64,000 nucleotides of DNA from Siphonodentalium dalli (GCA_032622095.1 CP136066.1:9199784-9263783); one strand, 5' to 3'. Counted from the first letter of the stretch, positions 11,415 through 23,493 are shown. The notes: generated by a model from the letters alone, not told the origin. Program-made: numbers and translations.

Positions 11415-12030
11415 ACCACAGCTTATTGAACATTGTTACCAAATTTGCGGTGAGGATCCCCCAACACCACAACACCTGGTCGATATGTCCTTGGTGGCAA
11501 CAATCACACCAGAGGACAGCGGGAGAGACTTTTAGTTTGGAAATTGTCTGGTGATAAATATGACATCGTTTCAAACTAAAACAGCACATATGATTACAGG
11601 ATGTCCAATAATATGTCCAGTTAAAAGTAGCCATAAATGTGTTATTTCGAAATATCCAACTGTTCTTGCGATAGGAATGAAATTCCAACTGTTGAACATT
11701 TTGACCACCGATAAATATGAGATAACCATTCCCCACGTCTATAGTGGCAGCGATCATACTAGAAATCCTAGTGAGAGGTAATAGTTTGGAAATGGTATGG
11801 CAATAAATATAACATCGTTTAAACTAAAACAGCACGTTACCATGTCTAAGTATAGCCCATATTCAACAAGAACCTCGTCGTCACATTCTCTGGCAGCGAT
11901 CTCACAAGAAGATCAAGGGAGAGCAGTGTTACTTCGGCAATGGTCTGGCACTAAGTATAACATCATTTAAACTAAGACCGCACCTCCGTCCATGATGTTT
12001 AAGTTTTTGTCCAACGAAATATAGCCCTGA
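11415..12030. repeat. ~600-bp duplicated block, copy 1
   Basis: Starts at TTGAACATTGTTACCAAATT and ends near TTTTTGTCCAACGAAA, and is repeated in the same orientation at 13612-14205. It is internally repetitive, with TAAATATAACATCGTTT-like and GCGATC(T/A)(C/T)AC motifs every ~150-250 bp. The 144-codon minus ORF (11323-11757) matches an 83-codon ORF in copy 2, but the frames differ by indels, so coding is doubtful. Confidence 0.7.
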
Positions 12031-12119
12031 ATATTTTAATCTAAATTGATGTGTTTCTATTTGTCACATTGATGGATGAAATGTGGCTTCATTTATCTGG
12101 ACACACATAAAATACTTAC

Positions 12120-12228
12120 TTGTGACACAGCTCGTTTCCGGTGAACTATACCCTGGATGGCATGCAGTTGCATTCCCCGGTCACATCATCACACCACCCA
12201 TTACCGCAGTCCACTCCACCACTTACAT
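12120..12228 (-). pseudogene. Frameshifted duplicate of the EGF-like exon
   Basis: This is a second copy of the exon at 13366-13470, with acceptor (CACAG then ATGTAAG) and donor (CAA then GTAAGT) preserved. It is 109 bp instead of 105: four extra bases near the CNC motif shift the frame into TAG. The first cysteine is also replaced (DVSGGVD against DVCDGVD). The core VDCGNGWCDDVTGECNC is still readable. It cannot be spliced into a symmetric EGF exon and appears dead, although its splice sites look usable. Confidence 0.6.
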
Positions 12229-12349
12229 CTGTGATACATATGTTTTCGATAACATAATGAGTTCTCAACATCATCATATCAATGATGAAAATGCAGGAAC
12301 TTGGCGCAGTGTTTAAACTTAATCGTGATCTGACAATCCAACTGATGAT

Positions 12350-13325
12350 GTGTGAGATGTGAAGCCAAAATGTTTTGATAAGATCATCATCAGTTGCAGT
12401 TTGATGACTATATGCCATGCTAAGCGCATGTCACCTAACGTTTCGACTCGATCTACATTGAAATGGCCTAATAGGTAGACCCGTTTACCAACTTTATTCA
12501 ATTTGTCTGTGATATCATCTAATGTTTTTATGTATATGTCTACAGATCTACATTGAAATCTCCCAATAAGTAGACCCGTGTTAAGAAATGGACGTGATGT
12601 GACGTAATTTTGACCAACCAACGACATGCATTCATGTTCCACGGCGCGAATTTATGGGTAAGTGTAAATATTCGAATTTTGGTATAAAAACCGCAAATTT
12701 CATTCGAAATCAAACTATGGCCACTTGTTATTGTGCGAGGCATGCAATTTCACGTGTTCTCATTCTGTTTTTGAAAGATAGTACACGGCGGGTATGATAG
12801 CTGGTGTAAAAATTATATTATATTACTTTCGATATCTTGGGTGTAATCACGAAATAAAACATTTGGAGATAGAACAATTTGTGTAAATTTTCTGTTTTTG
12901 TTCCGTGCTATGGTGGTTTTCGTGTTTTTCAATCATATAAACGTGCAAAAATCCAAAATCACTTCACTTTCTGTGTTATTTTAAACACATAATTATTCTA
13001 GAAATAAGATGTTCACACCTAGGAGTGAGAAAGTATGGTTTCCAACTAGTCACTTCACTGGAACTCTGCCAAGATACAACATTTTAGTACTGACATTGAT
13101 TTGATCACTTGCTACAAAATAAATAGATTCATTGGTCAACACTGGATATAGAACAATATAGCACAGTATATAAGAAAGTGAGCTTTTTTAGATGGAACAG
13201 ACTTACACAGCCTTTGATTCAAATTTGGTATACGTATACACGATATCTGGTGACAGGAAATCCCACGCCGAATCGAAAGATACCAATAGCTCATGGGTGT
13301 AGAACAGTTTAGTTCTGACGGGACG
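12350..13325. other. No clear gene; one weak exon candidate
   Basis: A minus-strand segment at 13190-13280 is open (…FDSAWDFLSPDIVYTYTKF) and ends at a GTAAGT donor, preceded by an AG. It could be an exon of the EGF gene, but I cannot link its phase. Two ~40-bp direct repeats (GATCTACATTGAAAT…TAGACCCGT) lie at 12450 and 12546. Confidence 0.25.
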
Positions 13326-13365
13326 ATGTGGCTTCTTTTAATGAGACACAACATACAATACTAAC

Positions 13366-13470
13366 TTGTGACACCGCCCGTTGCTGGTGAACTATATCCT
13401 GGATAACAGTTGCAGTCCCCGGTCACACCATCACACCACCCATTGCCGCAGTCCACTCCGTCACATACAT
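13366..13470 (-). CDS. EGF-like domain exon, phase 1-1
   Basis: On the minus strand, an acceptor (ATCGCAG) precedes a 105-bp exon that ends at a donor (CACAA then GTTAGT). It encodes 35 residues in phase 1-1, the symmetric class typical of EGF modules. The readable core is CDGVDCGNGWCDGVTGDCNC followed by YPGYSS, with five cysteines in EGF spacing and the aromatic/glycine motif (C-x-C-x-P-G-Y). The sixth cysteine would lie in the next exon. EGF-like modules are extracellular and mediate protein contacts; the parent protein is unknown. The frameshifted duplicate at 12120-12228 indicates local exon duplication. No further exon of the gene was identified with certainty. Confidence 0.6.
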
Positions 13471-13611
13471 CTGCGATACAGATGTTTTCGATAACATAAT
13501 GAGTTCTCAACATCATATCAATAATGAAAAGTGCAGGAACTTGGCGCAGTATTTAAACTTAATCGTGATCTGACAATCCAACTCATGTTGTGTGAGGCAT
13601 GTACTACTCGA

Positions 13612-14205
13612 CTATTGAACATTGTTACCAAATTTGTAGTGAGGATCCCCAAAACCACAACACCTGGTCGATAGGTCCTTGGTGGCAACAATCACACCAG
13701 AGGACAGCGGGAGAGACTTTTAGTTTGGACATTGTCTGGTGATAAATATAACATCGTTTCAAACTAAAACAGCACATATGATTACATGATGTCCAATAAT
13801 ATGTCCAGTTAAAAGTAGCCATAAATGTGTTATATCGAAATATCCAACTGTTCTTGCGATAGGCATGAAATTCCAACTGTAAACATTTAGACCAACGATA
13901 ACTGTGAGATCACCATTCCACATGTCTATAGTGGCAGCGATTATACTAAAAATCCTAGTGAGAGGTAATAGTTTGGAAATGGTATGGCAATAAATATAAC
14001 ATCGTTTAAACTAAAACAGGAGCGTTTCCATGTCTAATTATAGCCCCTCTTCCCAAGACCCTCGTCGTCACATTCTCTGGCAGCGATCTCACAAAAAATC
14101 AAGGGAGAGCAGTGTTACTTCGGCAATGGTCTGGCACTACGTATAACATCATTTAAACTAAAACAACACCTCCGTCCATGATTTTTAGGTTTTTGTCCAA
14201 CGAAA
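13612..14205. repeat. ~600-bp duplicated block, copy 2
   Basis: Same-orientation copy of 11415-12030, with several small indels. The EGF exon copies sit between the two blocks, so the order is block, EGF copy, spacer, EGF copy, block. Confidence 0.7.
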
Positions 14206-15110
14206 CGTACACACTAAACACAGGAGGGTCAATCTTGGAAGGGCAAGCATTCCGGGGGTTGAATTGGTCTCTCACGAGGAACTTTTTGTCTCTCCTGGGG
14301 TGTTTTATGTACGTATCCTATGTTTTATGTACGTACGTGTGTGACGGTTGGAGAACTGATCGGCTCGTGTGGTTGGCTGAAAACGCCACGTGATCTCTTT
14401 TCAACCCGGCCAAATGCAAATTTGAACTTTGAAAATGGCGGCTGGATAGAATTTAAATGTTCTTACATAAATGCTCATAAAATGGTCCTGCGATTTATTC
14501 CAGAATTCAGAGGCACACTTCGATGATTTAACATCGATTCCTAGAGATATTTGGACCACACAGGAAATGAAACACGGGAGTATTTTAAAACACTATTCGT
14601 TCACTATTTTGCTGATCATCAACCTGATGTGTGCACTATTGGAGTATTGCAACTTGCAGTTGGTGCGGACATCGATCTATATTTACGTCTTTGGTGCGGA
14701 ATACGTGCATGTACTCATCATCTGATCATTATATCAAATCAATCCACCCTTCATCGTTAGTTATATAACATCAGGTAAAAATTCTACATTTTAAATCAAA
14801 TAAGATCCGTTTCAGTTTCCACATTTCTGTGAACACCTAACAGAACACTTCCGCCTGGTGACCATGCTTGTTTTAGTTTTTTCTGTGAATGGTGAGCAAT
14901 TTATTTTAACTATCATTAACTAACTCGTGTAACTCTTGTTTAAGTTGCCTTACACGTATAGCGTAAGGTTAATTTTCGATTCATCATGAATTTCATGACA
15001 ATACAATGCTGTAATTTAGTGTAAATTTACTAAATTGAACTTGAATTTAAGATCACGACAGGACTCAGGAGACCAAATATTTAATACCATGAACTTAGGT
15101 AACTTGTTTA
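14206..15110. other. No certain gene
   Basis: A plus frame at 14551-14760 (MDHTGNETREYFKTLFVHY…) is open and protein-like, and could be an exon, but it has no recognisable domain or convincing splice pair. Nothing else is seen. Confidence 0.25.
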
Positions 15111-15116
15111 ATACAA

Positions 15117-15325
15117 TTGCAACTTACAAGAGAAGTCGGACGAAACGAGGTTGCTTTTGTTACTAAGTCGGCCCAAACCAAAGTCACCTTCAGAGAAGGT
15201 TGCCCAAGAGAATTTGTGCCTGTGATTCAACGTAAATCAGTAACGCATTGGAATACAGAAGTCGGCCCGCTCAAAGACGGCCCCACGCGAAGTCGGCCAC
15301 AGAGAAGCCGGCCCCATATATAACA
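15117..15325. repeat. Clustered GAAGTCGGCC-type short repeats
   Basis: GAAGTCGG(A/C)C and close variants (GAAGCCGGCCCC, AAAGACGGCCCC) recur at about 10-20-bp spacing and again at 15990-16035. The 68-codon ORF over this cluster is biased by the repeat and probably not a gene. Confidence 0.5.
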
Positions 15326-16054
15326 GAACTATTGTTTAAAGTCATTCTTTATTTATTTTATGATATGAAATATGAAAAGTTCTGATAATATTAATAATTT
15401 AAGATAATGACAAATATAAAAATAACAAATTCAATTAACAAATTCAAATAACGTCATCGTTGCTATCACTGTCGTTGTTATACATAGTTATGTATTCGAT
15501 GTCTTTACCTGGGGTGTTTTTGCATTAGCCTGCATGTTTTTCGTTTGAGATGAATTAATTCTAATGTTTCCTGTGATACTCTCCATGTATTTTGCTTGAT
15601 TTTTTTGGACATGTTGTGTCAATGGCATCCTAAATTATGTCGGATATTGATTTGGCTGCCATTTCGATGATGTCGTTTGGGGTGTTCATTTCTTTATTGC
15701 TATAATGTTTAAGGTTATGTATTCCCTAAATTTGTCCCGTATGGAGATCGGAGAGCTGAGCTAACCTTATACTAGTATACGACTATAAATCCGAATTGAG
15801 AATAAATAATAAGCGAATGGCTTCGTTCGCTAAGCAGCAATCAACAGTACTTAGCACATTCTTTCATTGTAGGTCGCAACTATCATATTTTATAACTGAG
15901 CCACTGTCAGTGACTCCAGATACCACACTTTGTTTGGTGTGAAATTGAATGAAATTAGGTACATCATACATGTATAACTTGTTGAATACAAGAGAAGTCG
16001 TCACAAAACGAAGTCGGCCCTAGAGAAGATGGCCTAGTAATTAGGCTTCGGTGT

Positions 16055-16122
16055 AGATCATGCCATGAATCTCTACTAATGCTAACGGGCGTCAGCATTA
16101 GTAGAGATTCATGGCATGATCT
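16055..16122. repeat. Near-perfect 68-bp hairpin
   Basis: AGATCATGCCATGAATCTCT (16055) is followed inverted by AGAGATTCATGGCATGATCT (16103-16122). The arms are about 31 bp with one mismatch, and the loop is only a few bases. Confidence 0.9.
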
Positions 16123-16187
16123 AACTTCGGTGCTATTCAGTCCTTCACAAGAGGAAAACACAGTGAGGGCACCTATTTGCATTCGCA

Positions 16188-16325
16188 GCTAACTGGGATC
16201 TTGGCTAACTTGGACCTTGGCTAACTGGGACCTCAAGTCTGGCTAACTGGGACCTTCGCTAACTGGGACCTGCTGGCTAACTGGGACCTTGGCTAACTGG
16301 GATCATGGCTAACTGGGACCTTCAT
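16188..16325. repeat. TGGCTAACTGGGACCT minisatellite
   Basis: Eight imperfect copies of GGCTAACTGGGACCT with variable spacers (17-25 bp) follow the hairpin closely. Confidence 0.9.
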
Positions 16326-16414
16326 ATTTATTATTAATCATTTTGTTAAAATCATATTATTAAGTCATGAAAAGTTAAAACAGATGAAATGTTAACATTT
16401 TAAAGATGCATTAT

Positions 16415-16520
16415 CCGAATTAACGCTCCTAAATTACTACTATTTCTTTGGCTTCGGGTGTAAAAAATATTTGATTTGTGTCGAGCAAGCCACCCATCAA
16501 ATCTCAGAGTGAAGTCTTTT
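16415..16520 (-). repeat. Dispersed repeat segment shared with 39960-40045
   Basis: TATTTCTTTGGCTTCGGGTG and flanking sequence is the diverged reverse complement of 39960-40045. A second weaker match lies at 17930-18075. These look like copies of one degenerate element. Confidence 0.5.
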
Positions 16521-17702
16521 GCATCTTCATGATATATTTTGGGAACTATTTTATGATTTACTTAAATATATGGGTGAAAATCTCAAAAGTACTATGTGGA
16601 TCTGACATAATTAGTAATCACATCTAACTACATCGCCGCACGATATACAAGATACGTCAGTATCAGAAGACAATTTTTGTATATGCTGACTGATGGCAAA
16701 TAGGCATATATATACATGTAGCTGACCATATGTTGTCTTTGGGTAAACTGTTAAACAAACTCACTGCTGCATGATGAGCTGGTCAGTTGTTACAAGCAAA
16801 CGCAAGTAAGCTGCCAATGATTAGATCAGGAGATCAAATTGACCAGCTGATTAAAACAACACGAGTTATCACACACTAATCGCTTTCAAAACAAACTTAA
16901 TTACACCTTCACTCTGAATGCACTGCTTAAAAATCACTTTGTTATATCTTACGGTAACTGTGAATGCCAAGAATAGCCATCACTTTATTGACTAGATCAT
17001 CAAACAATAAATATTCATAGAAATATATAAATGGATAAAAAATAAAAATCTTCAGATTTATACTAATTATAGAGGTAAGATTGACAAAATAATTTTGTAA
17101 AATTGTTTTTTATTAAGTCAGGTTAAAACAAATTAAAAACATTTTGAAGGTTCAAGTAATAAAATAAACAAAGCAAACAAATAAAACTAAATTTAATGTT
17201 CTATTCCACTAATATATATGTATATTATATATACAGACCACATATCTCATCTGATCTTCCCCAAACTTCATATGGCCTCCTATTTTGACCGAAATTCCTT
17301 AAAAAATCAAATTTTGCGGAATTTCATTGAAAAATATGGCTGTCGGCAGCCATTTCGGATTGTATTTTAGATATATTTGTTAATGTTAACATCTAATATT
17401 ACTTAGACATTTAAAATTTAAGCATTCCTAATCACACTATTGACTGTAAGATGAAAATATTCCCCATCCATGTTGCTACAGTGTCATTGAAACTTTCAAA
17501 CGACAACATGAATAATTTTGTCCAACCTTATATTATGTCTTATTCCACAAAATGGATGTTAATATGGTTGCCCTCAATGTAGCCCAATTCCACTGGTTGG
17601 GGGGGGGGGGGCAACTGTAGTTCTCAATTGATAACGTTTCTTATTCAGTTTGGTAAATTAAAACTGTAATGCTATTGGAGTTAAGAACATTTAACTACTT
17701 AC

Positions 17703-17830
17703 ATGCCCCAGCACATGACTATGGTCAGTCAGATCTGGTGTCTCTATATATATTGCAGTTTCACCGGGGTCTTCGGAACTCTTCAGTTCTAAGGAAGCTT
17801 CTTCCTGTTCCATTGTGTATTCTTGTCAAT
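17703..17830 (-). pseudogene. Third exon of a CARF-like DNA-binding gene relic
   Basis: An acceptor (TTTGTAG) and a donor (GCAT then GTAAGT) bound this 128-bp segment. Read in phase 0, continuing from the exon at 19754-19861, it encodes IDKNTQWNRKKLP and then a stop. That matches the segment following the YP-x-(F/Y)-K motif in this family (I-D-x-x-T-x-W-x-R). A second frame gives a 37-codon open stretch from an ATG at 17813 (MEQEEASLELKSS…) to the donor, which could be an alternative start or chance. I favour a decayed exon because exon 1 of the same set also carries disruptions. Confidence 0.45.
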
Positions 17831-18075
17831 CTACAAAGAGACATGTGACTTAAATATAAGTTAGTTTTAATATGAACATTAGTCTCACATTTTTCTCGCT
17901 GGTACCTATGCCAACTGGCTGTATTACCATTTGATTTTAGACTTATCCATCATCATCCGCAATTTTGTTCGACACAGTCGCCATGACAAGGTTTTTCCAG
18001 GCCACAAATAAGTACATATCTCAAGAAATCAATAACTCGAAATTCTCGAATCAAATACCCCCCAGCCAAAAAAAA

Positions 18076-19753
18076 ACAATTAATTTGGGATCGTTAACTC
18101 TGACTATGCATCTTTGAATATATCTGCTGTGGTATCCTTAATCCCACCTGGCCACCTATATCTACCTCTAATTGAAATTAATCTATTAAAATAACTGGTG
18201 TACGTCCGTCCATGTGTGCGTCTGGAAATAATTTCTGGATAACTTTAGTTTCGGTTATTAGATTAAAAGTTAATTTCATAGGTTTATGAACACACAATTG
18301 AATTTCACATCAAAGCCATATGGATGCTGATAAATCTGTTAAAAGCCATGGTGTGAGATGGTAGTGGATCTAGTATTATTTAGCATAAATGTTTTGCCAA
18401 AATTGATATTTTATTATTTTGATAATGTTTTCAGGTGATTACTGAAAATCAGTGGAAATTTGCTAATATGTTCATATAAGGCCAAAGAAAAAAGATACTA
18501 CGCAAATCGACCAACCCTAAAAAATAACCGCTGACCCAGGCTACATGACCCTAATCTTTTTATTGATATTTGGGGAAAAAGCCGAAAATGAAAAATAAAA
18601 AACCACCAATGCACGTACATAATGATGTTCATTAGTTGCAAAACACGTGGTTTCTAACATATCCCTGTGTAAAGTGACCATAAAGTGACAGCTGGATATC
18701 AACAGTTAAAACTCCAGGTATGGATTGATGGGCATGATTTTGCGATTTTATTTTCCTGAAAGTGGATATCAGGCCTGTTTTAAGCCTTGGTTGGCAACTA
18801 TCAACAGACATGGACATGGTGGGTGTGTATAGGCATAAATATAGAGGTTATCACCACACACGGAAGGGGTATAGCTACATGTACTGTTTCCAAAAACCAG
18901 GCATGATACTAGTAGGTTGGATGTACATGTACTGGCTACCTCCGGAAAATGGGACGTAGTCATCACAATACAAGTACCGGTGTAATGGTGGTATTATCAT
19001 GTATTATGTGTAAAATTCCATTAAACATTAGTGACATCAATTTCATGCCAAGTCACATAGCCAAAATTATGAAAATGCGATATGTGAATAACAAATCACA
19101 CACTTAAGTATAATCCAAGTTTGATATTTATTCAATCTTCATGTATATTTCCACTGTGTTGTTCAAGCGATACTTTCCCCACAACGTGAGTTGGTATTTT
19201 ATGTCACTTCGGTCGAGGTTGTTCAATATTCGTGCAACTGGATAACAAATTTAAAAAGTAAAATAAAAAATCCATACCAACCTACCCTAATTTTTTCACA
19301 CCTTTAGCGGAAACGTACTATCTTTTTTTTGTTGGCCTAACTTGTTTACAAGTCAATACTGTCATGTATCAATTAGTCTACAAAAACAAACTGGACAACA
19401 CTGTGTGCAGCTTTATACGATCTTATCTGTTCTCCGACTGAAATTTATGTTTCATTCATTTTTTCATCCGTTTCTTCTCAATGTTGAAATGACTTAGAAG
19501 AACCAGAAACAGAAATAGGGCAACTGTAATACAGACCATCAAGCTTAAATGGTGTGAGACTACAGATTTGGAGGTAAAAAGGGGGTGGGTACCTGGCACG
19601 GAATTGGATTTGTTTTTCCCTTCAAATAAGGGGGTGGTGGGTACCCAAGAGCCGGAAAAAAGTTTTTTCAGCCTACTGTTATGTCACTTTTTTCCACCCC
19701 CCCCCCCCCCCCGGAGACTGGCCGGATGGCCTTTTATTGTTTATACTATTTAC
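18076..19753. other. Intron-like sequence, no gene seen
   Basis: AT-rich, with a C-homopolymer at 19690 and a T-rich tract at 19322. This lies between relic exons 2 and 3. No further feature is supported. Confidence 0.35.
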
Positions 19754-19861
19754 TTTGAAATTCGGGTATCTTCTCACTTCCCGCAAGATGATTTTCGCCT
19801 TGCATGCTAATTTAACTGACTCCTGGTCTCTTTGGCGTTTTCTATTGAAACCATGGTCATC
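19754..19861 (-). pseudogene. Second exon of the CARF-like gene relic (intact in itself)
   Basis: A strong acceptor (TTTTATTTCAG) and donor (TTCAAA then GTAAAT) define a 108-bp, 36-codon, phase 0-0 exon. It encodes a basic segment ending SVKLACKAKIILREVRRYPN. The pattern K-L-x-C-x-AKI-x-LREV-x-x-(Y/F)P matches the zinc-binding/DNA-binding region found in calcium-responsive transcription factor (CARF) and many related invertebrate, often transposon-derived, proteins. The exon has no stop. Its upstream neighbour ends in phase 0 and its downstream neighbour begins in phase 0. Function today is doubtful because of the defects in exon 1. Confidence 0.55.
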
Positions 19862-20320
19862 CTGAAATAAAAGTGAATTTTAACATTTTTATTACACAAA
19901 TGTTTCTGATGTAGTTTTGAGAGCGCATGTATACAGATCTCTGTGGCATTTCGCTTTGCAGTTTAATTTGTATATGCCTGTTTAAAAACGTTTGTATTTA
20001 AGAAATGGAAGTTGATTTTGTTGTATACGTTGGTGAATGGATGCTTCACAAATTTATACAGTATGTTTGGTAACTTACAAATTTTATAAGCCAATAGATG
20101 CTACAAACAAAGTTGATTAAATAATTTTAAACTCAACTCTGCTCAACTTGAAAATTAAAAGAGTATTTACAAGTTCATACTCTATTTTTAAAAAGCTGAT
20201 ATAAGAGACACTTGCATATATATATGTATGAGAATGCGCTGCCACAGCATCATTAATGCTGCACCAACGCAGCTCCCATTATGAAAGTGTTAGAGACGTT
20301 ACATTGTGTTCGTTGCTCAC

Positions 20321-20501
20321 CTTCTTATTCAATTCATTCTGTTGTTTCCTCTTTTCCTTCTTGGCCCTCGTTCTATCAACGCCATGTTTGCAGTCATAAA
20401 TTTTGTTCCCGACAATAACAAATGGTATTCAATCGTATTTTATTTTAGCTCGGCTTCATTGTCTTCCCACCGGACTCTAAATGATTTGTTGTCAATATTA
20501 T
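20321..20501 (-). pseudogene. First recognisable exon of the CARF-like gene relic, with a stop and a frameshift
   Basis: The exon runs from an acceptor (CATTTTCAG) to a donor (AAGAAG then GTGAGC). Its 3' part reads IPFVIVGNKIYDCKHGVDRT followed by a lysine-rich tail. The order Y-D-G-I-P-F then C-x-(H/Y)-G is the family pattern, but here the glycine codon of YDGIPF is TGA, a likely GGA-to-TGA change. Upstream, FRVRWEDNEAELK is in another frame and rejoins the main frame if one A is restored in an A-run. The two defects, on top of consistent intron phases, indicate a pseudogene of a gene or domesticated transposon protein. An RNA-edited or mis-assembled locus is a less likely alternative. Confidence 0.5.
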
Positions 20502-20554
20502 CTGAAAATGTGAAGTATACACATGTCATATATATGAACAGACACATTTTAGCA

Positions 20555-21795
20555 TAGCCTCCGGCCACTATACACACATTTTCAATATTTATATGCAAAT
20601 GTGTACATAGACTTCGGGCACTATAGACATATTTTCAATATTTATTTACAAATTTGGACATAGCCTCCAATTATTGACAAATTTCCCATATATATTTGAA
20701 AATTTGGACATCTGGGCACTATACACATATTTTCAATATTTATTTGCAAATGTGTACATAGCGTTCGGTCACTATAGACACATTTTCAATATATATTTCC
20801 AAAGGTGTACATAGCCTTCGACCACTATATATATTTGTAAATTTGGATAGCTTCCAGCCACTAGATGCACTTTCAATATATATTTGAAAATTTGAGCATA
20901 GCCTCTGGCCACTAGATGCACTTTCAATATATATATTTGAAAATATGAGCGGAGCCTCCGGCCACTAAAGTCACATTTTCAATATATATTTGATAATTTG
21001 AGCATAGCCTGCGGCCATTAGACACACTTTCAATATATTTTTAGAAAATTTGAGCATAGCCTCCGGCCACTATAGACACATTTTCAATATATTTTTGCAA
21101 ATTTGGACATAGCCTAAAGTCACCAGACATATTTTCCATACATAATTGCAAATTTGGACAGCTTCAGGTCACTAGAATAGATGCACATATTTTCCATACA
21201 TATTTGCAAATTTGGACAGCTTCCGGTCACTAGATGCATTTTCAATATATATCTGAAAATTTTAGCATAGCCTCCAGCATCTAAAGACGCACTATCAATA
21301 TATATTTGAAAATTTTAGCATAGCCTCTGGCCACTAGATGCACTTTCAATATATATTTGAAAATATGAGCAGAGCCTCCGGCCATTAAAGTCACATTTTC
21401 AATATATATTTGATAATTTGAGCATAGCCTGCGGCCACTAGACACACTTTCAATATATTTTTTGAAAATTTTAGCATAGCCTCCGGCCACTATAGTCACA
21501 TTTTCAATATTTATTTGCAAATGTTTACATAGCCTTCGGTCACTATAGACAGCACACATTTTCAATATTTATTTGCAAATATATTTTCCATATATATTTG
21601 CAAATTTGTATAGTTTCCGGCCACTAGATGCACTTTCAATATATATTTGAAAATTTGAGCATAGCCTCTAGTCCCTAGACACATTTTCAATATACATTTG
21701 CAAATTTGAAATAAGATATTAAAAATTTCAGCATAGCCACTATATTTGCAAATTTGCCTCTGGCCTCTGGACACATTTTGAATATATATTTTTAA
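20555..21795. repeat. ~50-bp tandem array, about 23 copies
   Basis: Units of the form ATAGCCTCCGGCCACTA…CATTTTCAATATATATTTGC recur every 47-60 bp with considerable divergence. The period is uneven, so this is an old minisatellite-like array, not a homogenised satellite. Confidence 0.9.
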
Positions 21796-22102
21796 GCTTA
21801 AAATCTCTTTTATGTATAAGTGTAATTCATTTAATTTTTTGTTGTTTCTATTTTATTATGAAATAAAGCACTTTTATGTATGCTCTCATTGACATTATTT
21901 ATATAAAGCAATTCGTAAAATTGGATTCTGTTGTAATAAAAAAAATATGGTTTGATTGCAATTGATTGCAGTCAATCAACTTAACTGTAGTCAATCCATG
22001 CATGGGTATTTGATATATCAGTGTTACATATTTGGATGCCAAACTTCCGAAGCCCATAATGTTTCCTTCAAATACCCAGTGGACAATATATTTGACCTGA
22101 TT

Positions 22103-22227
22103 TTTGTATCAACCCACATTTCCTTGATCATTTCTCAAAGAGCTCTTTTCATCAATGTATCACATTAATATAATCAATAAATTTTGAAAAATGATCAAGG
22201 AAATATGGGTTATTACACAAATCGGAC
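22103..22227. mobile_element. Decayed copy of the TTAA palindromic MITE
   Basis: TGTATCAACCCACATTTCCT…ATGATCAAGGAAATATGGGT repeats the inner part of the element at 24751-24960, including its GAGCTCTTTTCATCAATG centre. The outer ends are lost except for AATCGGACT. Confidence 0.65.
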
Positions 22228-23380
22228 TAGTAGGTAGGATTCCCAACTTAAACTAAAATGTTTAAGAGAACTTTGGAAATGTCATGCCTGACTCATTAGA
22301 CATTTTACACAACATATAGATTCAAATTGTTCTCATTGGTAATATGCTGTTTTAGATTGGCAGCAGCTTATTAAAAACCAAATTCTGAAATGACTATTAA
22401 AAATAGCTGGTCACTGTGGTGTCAAGTTGGAATTTTTCCATAGTTGAAAAGTTTGAAGTATAGATCTATAACCAGTGGGGAGGGGCTCAAATGTTATCAT
22501 GGACAAAGGAGTTAGAATTCCATTGCGGCATTGAAGCCCCCTCCTGTATCATTAAGTATTACTATTATTAGTAGCTAGGGTTGGTGTCAATTTATGTTCT
22601 GTGGACCTGCATGTATAATGCACAAACTATTCACTCACCCTCCCCTGCTCAAACGCCTATGCCCGAACCAGTGGGGAGGGGTGCAAATGAATTAACTTAT
22701 GTACATGGGAGTTGGAATTCCAAGGTGAACACCATTTTGGGCCCAAATCTGTGTGTATCAATTTCAACACTGAATCAACAGTCTGCACCATAAAGGAAAA
22801 ACATCAATTAAAAATTAATACACCAACGTTCTAAAGAGAACAATTCCAAGCAGATTTGCCAGACAAATATGCAGACTTGTAAATAATGTAACCTGTGGCC
22901 CAGTATGGGCCTATGGCTAATGACTAATAGTGAGTTGTTTTCAATATTTCGCCAAGAAATATTTGCAAATCGATCACATTTCCCAAGGTTTTACCCGCAG
23001 ATTTGCATGGAATTATTATATTAGGTCCAGTTTCTCCGTTAATATTGCGTCACTTGATTAAATTGATGTTGTTGAATAATTCCGCAGTTCACTAGTAGTA
23101 GTAGTAGTATCTGTATGTATACAATGCAGGAGCCGATTACGGCCGGCTTTAGGCGCATTGGTTGAATAAGGACTTGAGTGCTTTGTTCCCTCAGGTATTA
23201 TGATAACTGCAAGTACTAATACCTTGAAAGTTAAATAAACGAAACTTTGAAACTTTAATGAAAGGGTTATTCACGGTTTAGACGCATTTCACTCATTGAC
23301 TCAAGTTTGCGATTGGCCAATGTTACGTATTAATTATTATTATTAATAGCCTGGGGTTCATAAACTTGATAAAGTTCGCA
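22228..23380. other. Mostly unannotated; possible SINE/LINE tail at 23110-23265
   Basis: A segment ending in AAACGAAACTTTGAAACTTT, a short tandem tail like those of some SINEs and CR1-type LINEs, follows an (AGT)n tract at 23094. No body of a known element was recognised. Confidence 0.3.
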
Positions 23381-23387
23381 AGAATTC

Positions 23388-23493
23388 GATAAAGACTATG
23401 AAAATAGTTGTATTGTGGGCGGGTGTGAGAAGCCAGATATATATCTGGCTTGTCACACCCGCCCACAATACAACTATTTCCATAGTCTTTATC
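23388..23493. mobile_element. 106-bp palindromic MITE or hairpin
   Basis: GATAAAGACTATG then AAAATAGTTGTATTGTGGGC is followed by its inverted copy, around a central AGCCAGATATATATCTGGCT. The arms are nearly perfect. No clear target duplication. Confidence 0.75.

Noticed and set aside
11323-11757. 144-codon minus ORF as a cysteine/tryptophan-rich secreted protein
   Set aside because: The duplicate block at 13612-14205 has indels that put equivalent sequence into other frames, arguing against selection on this frame.
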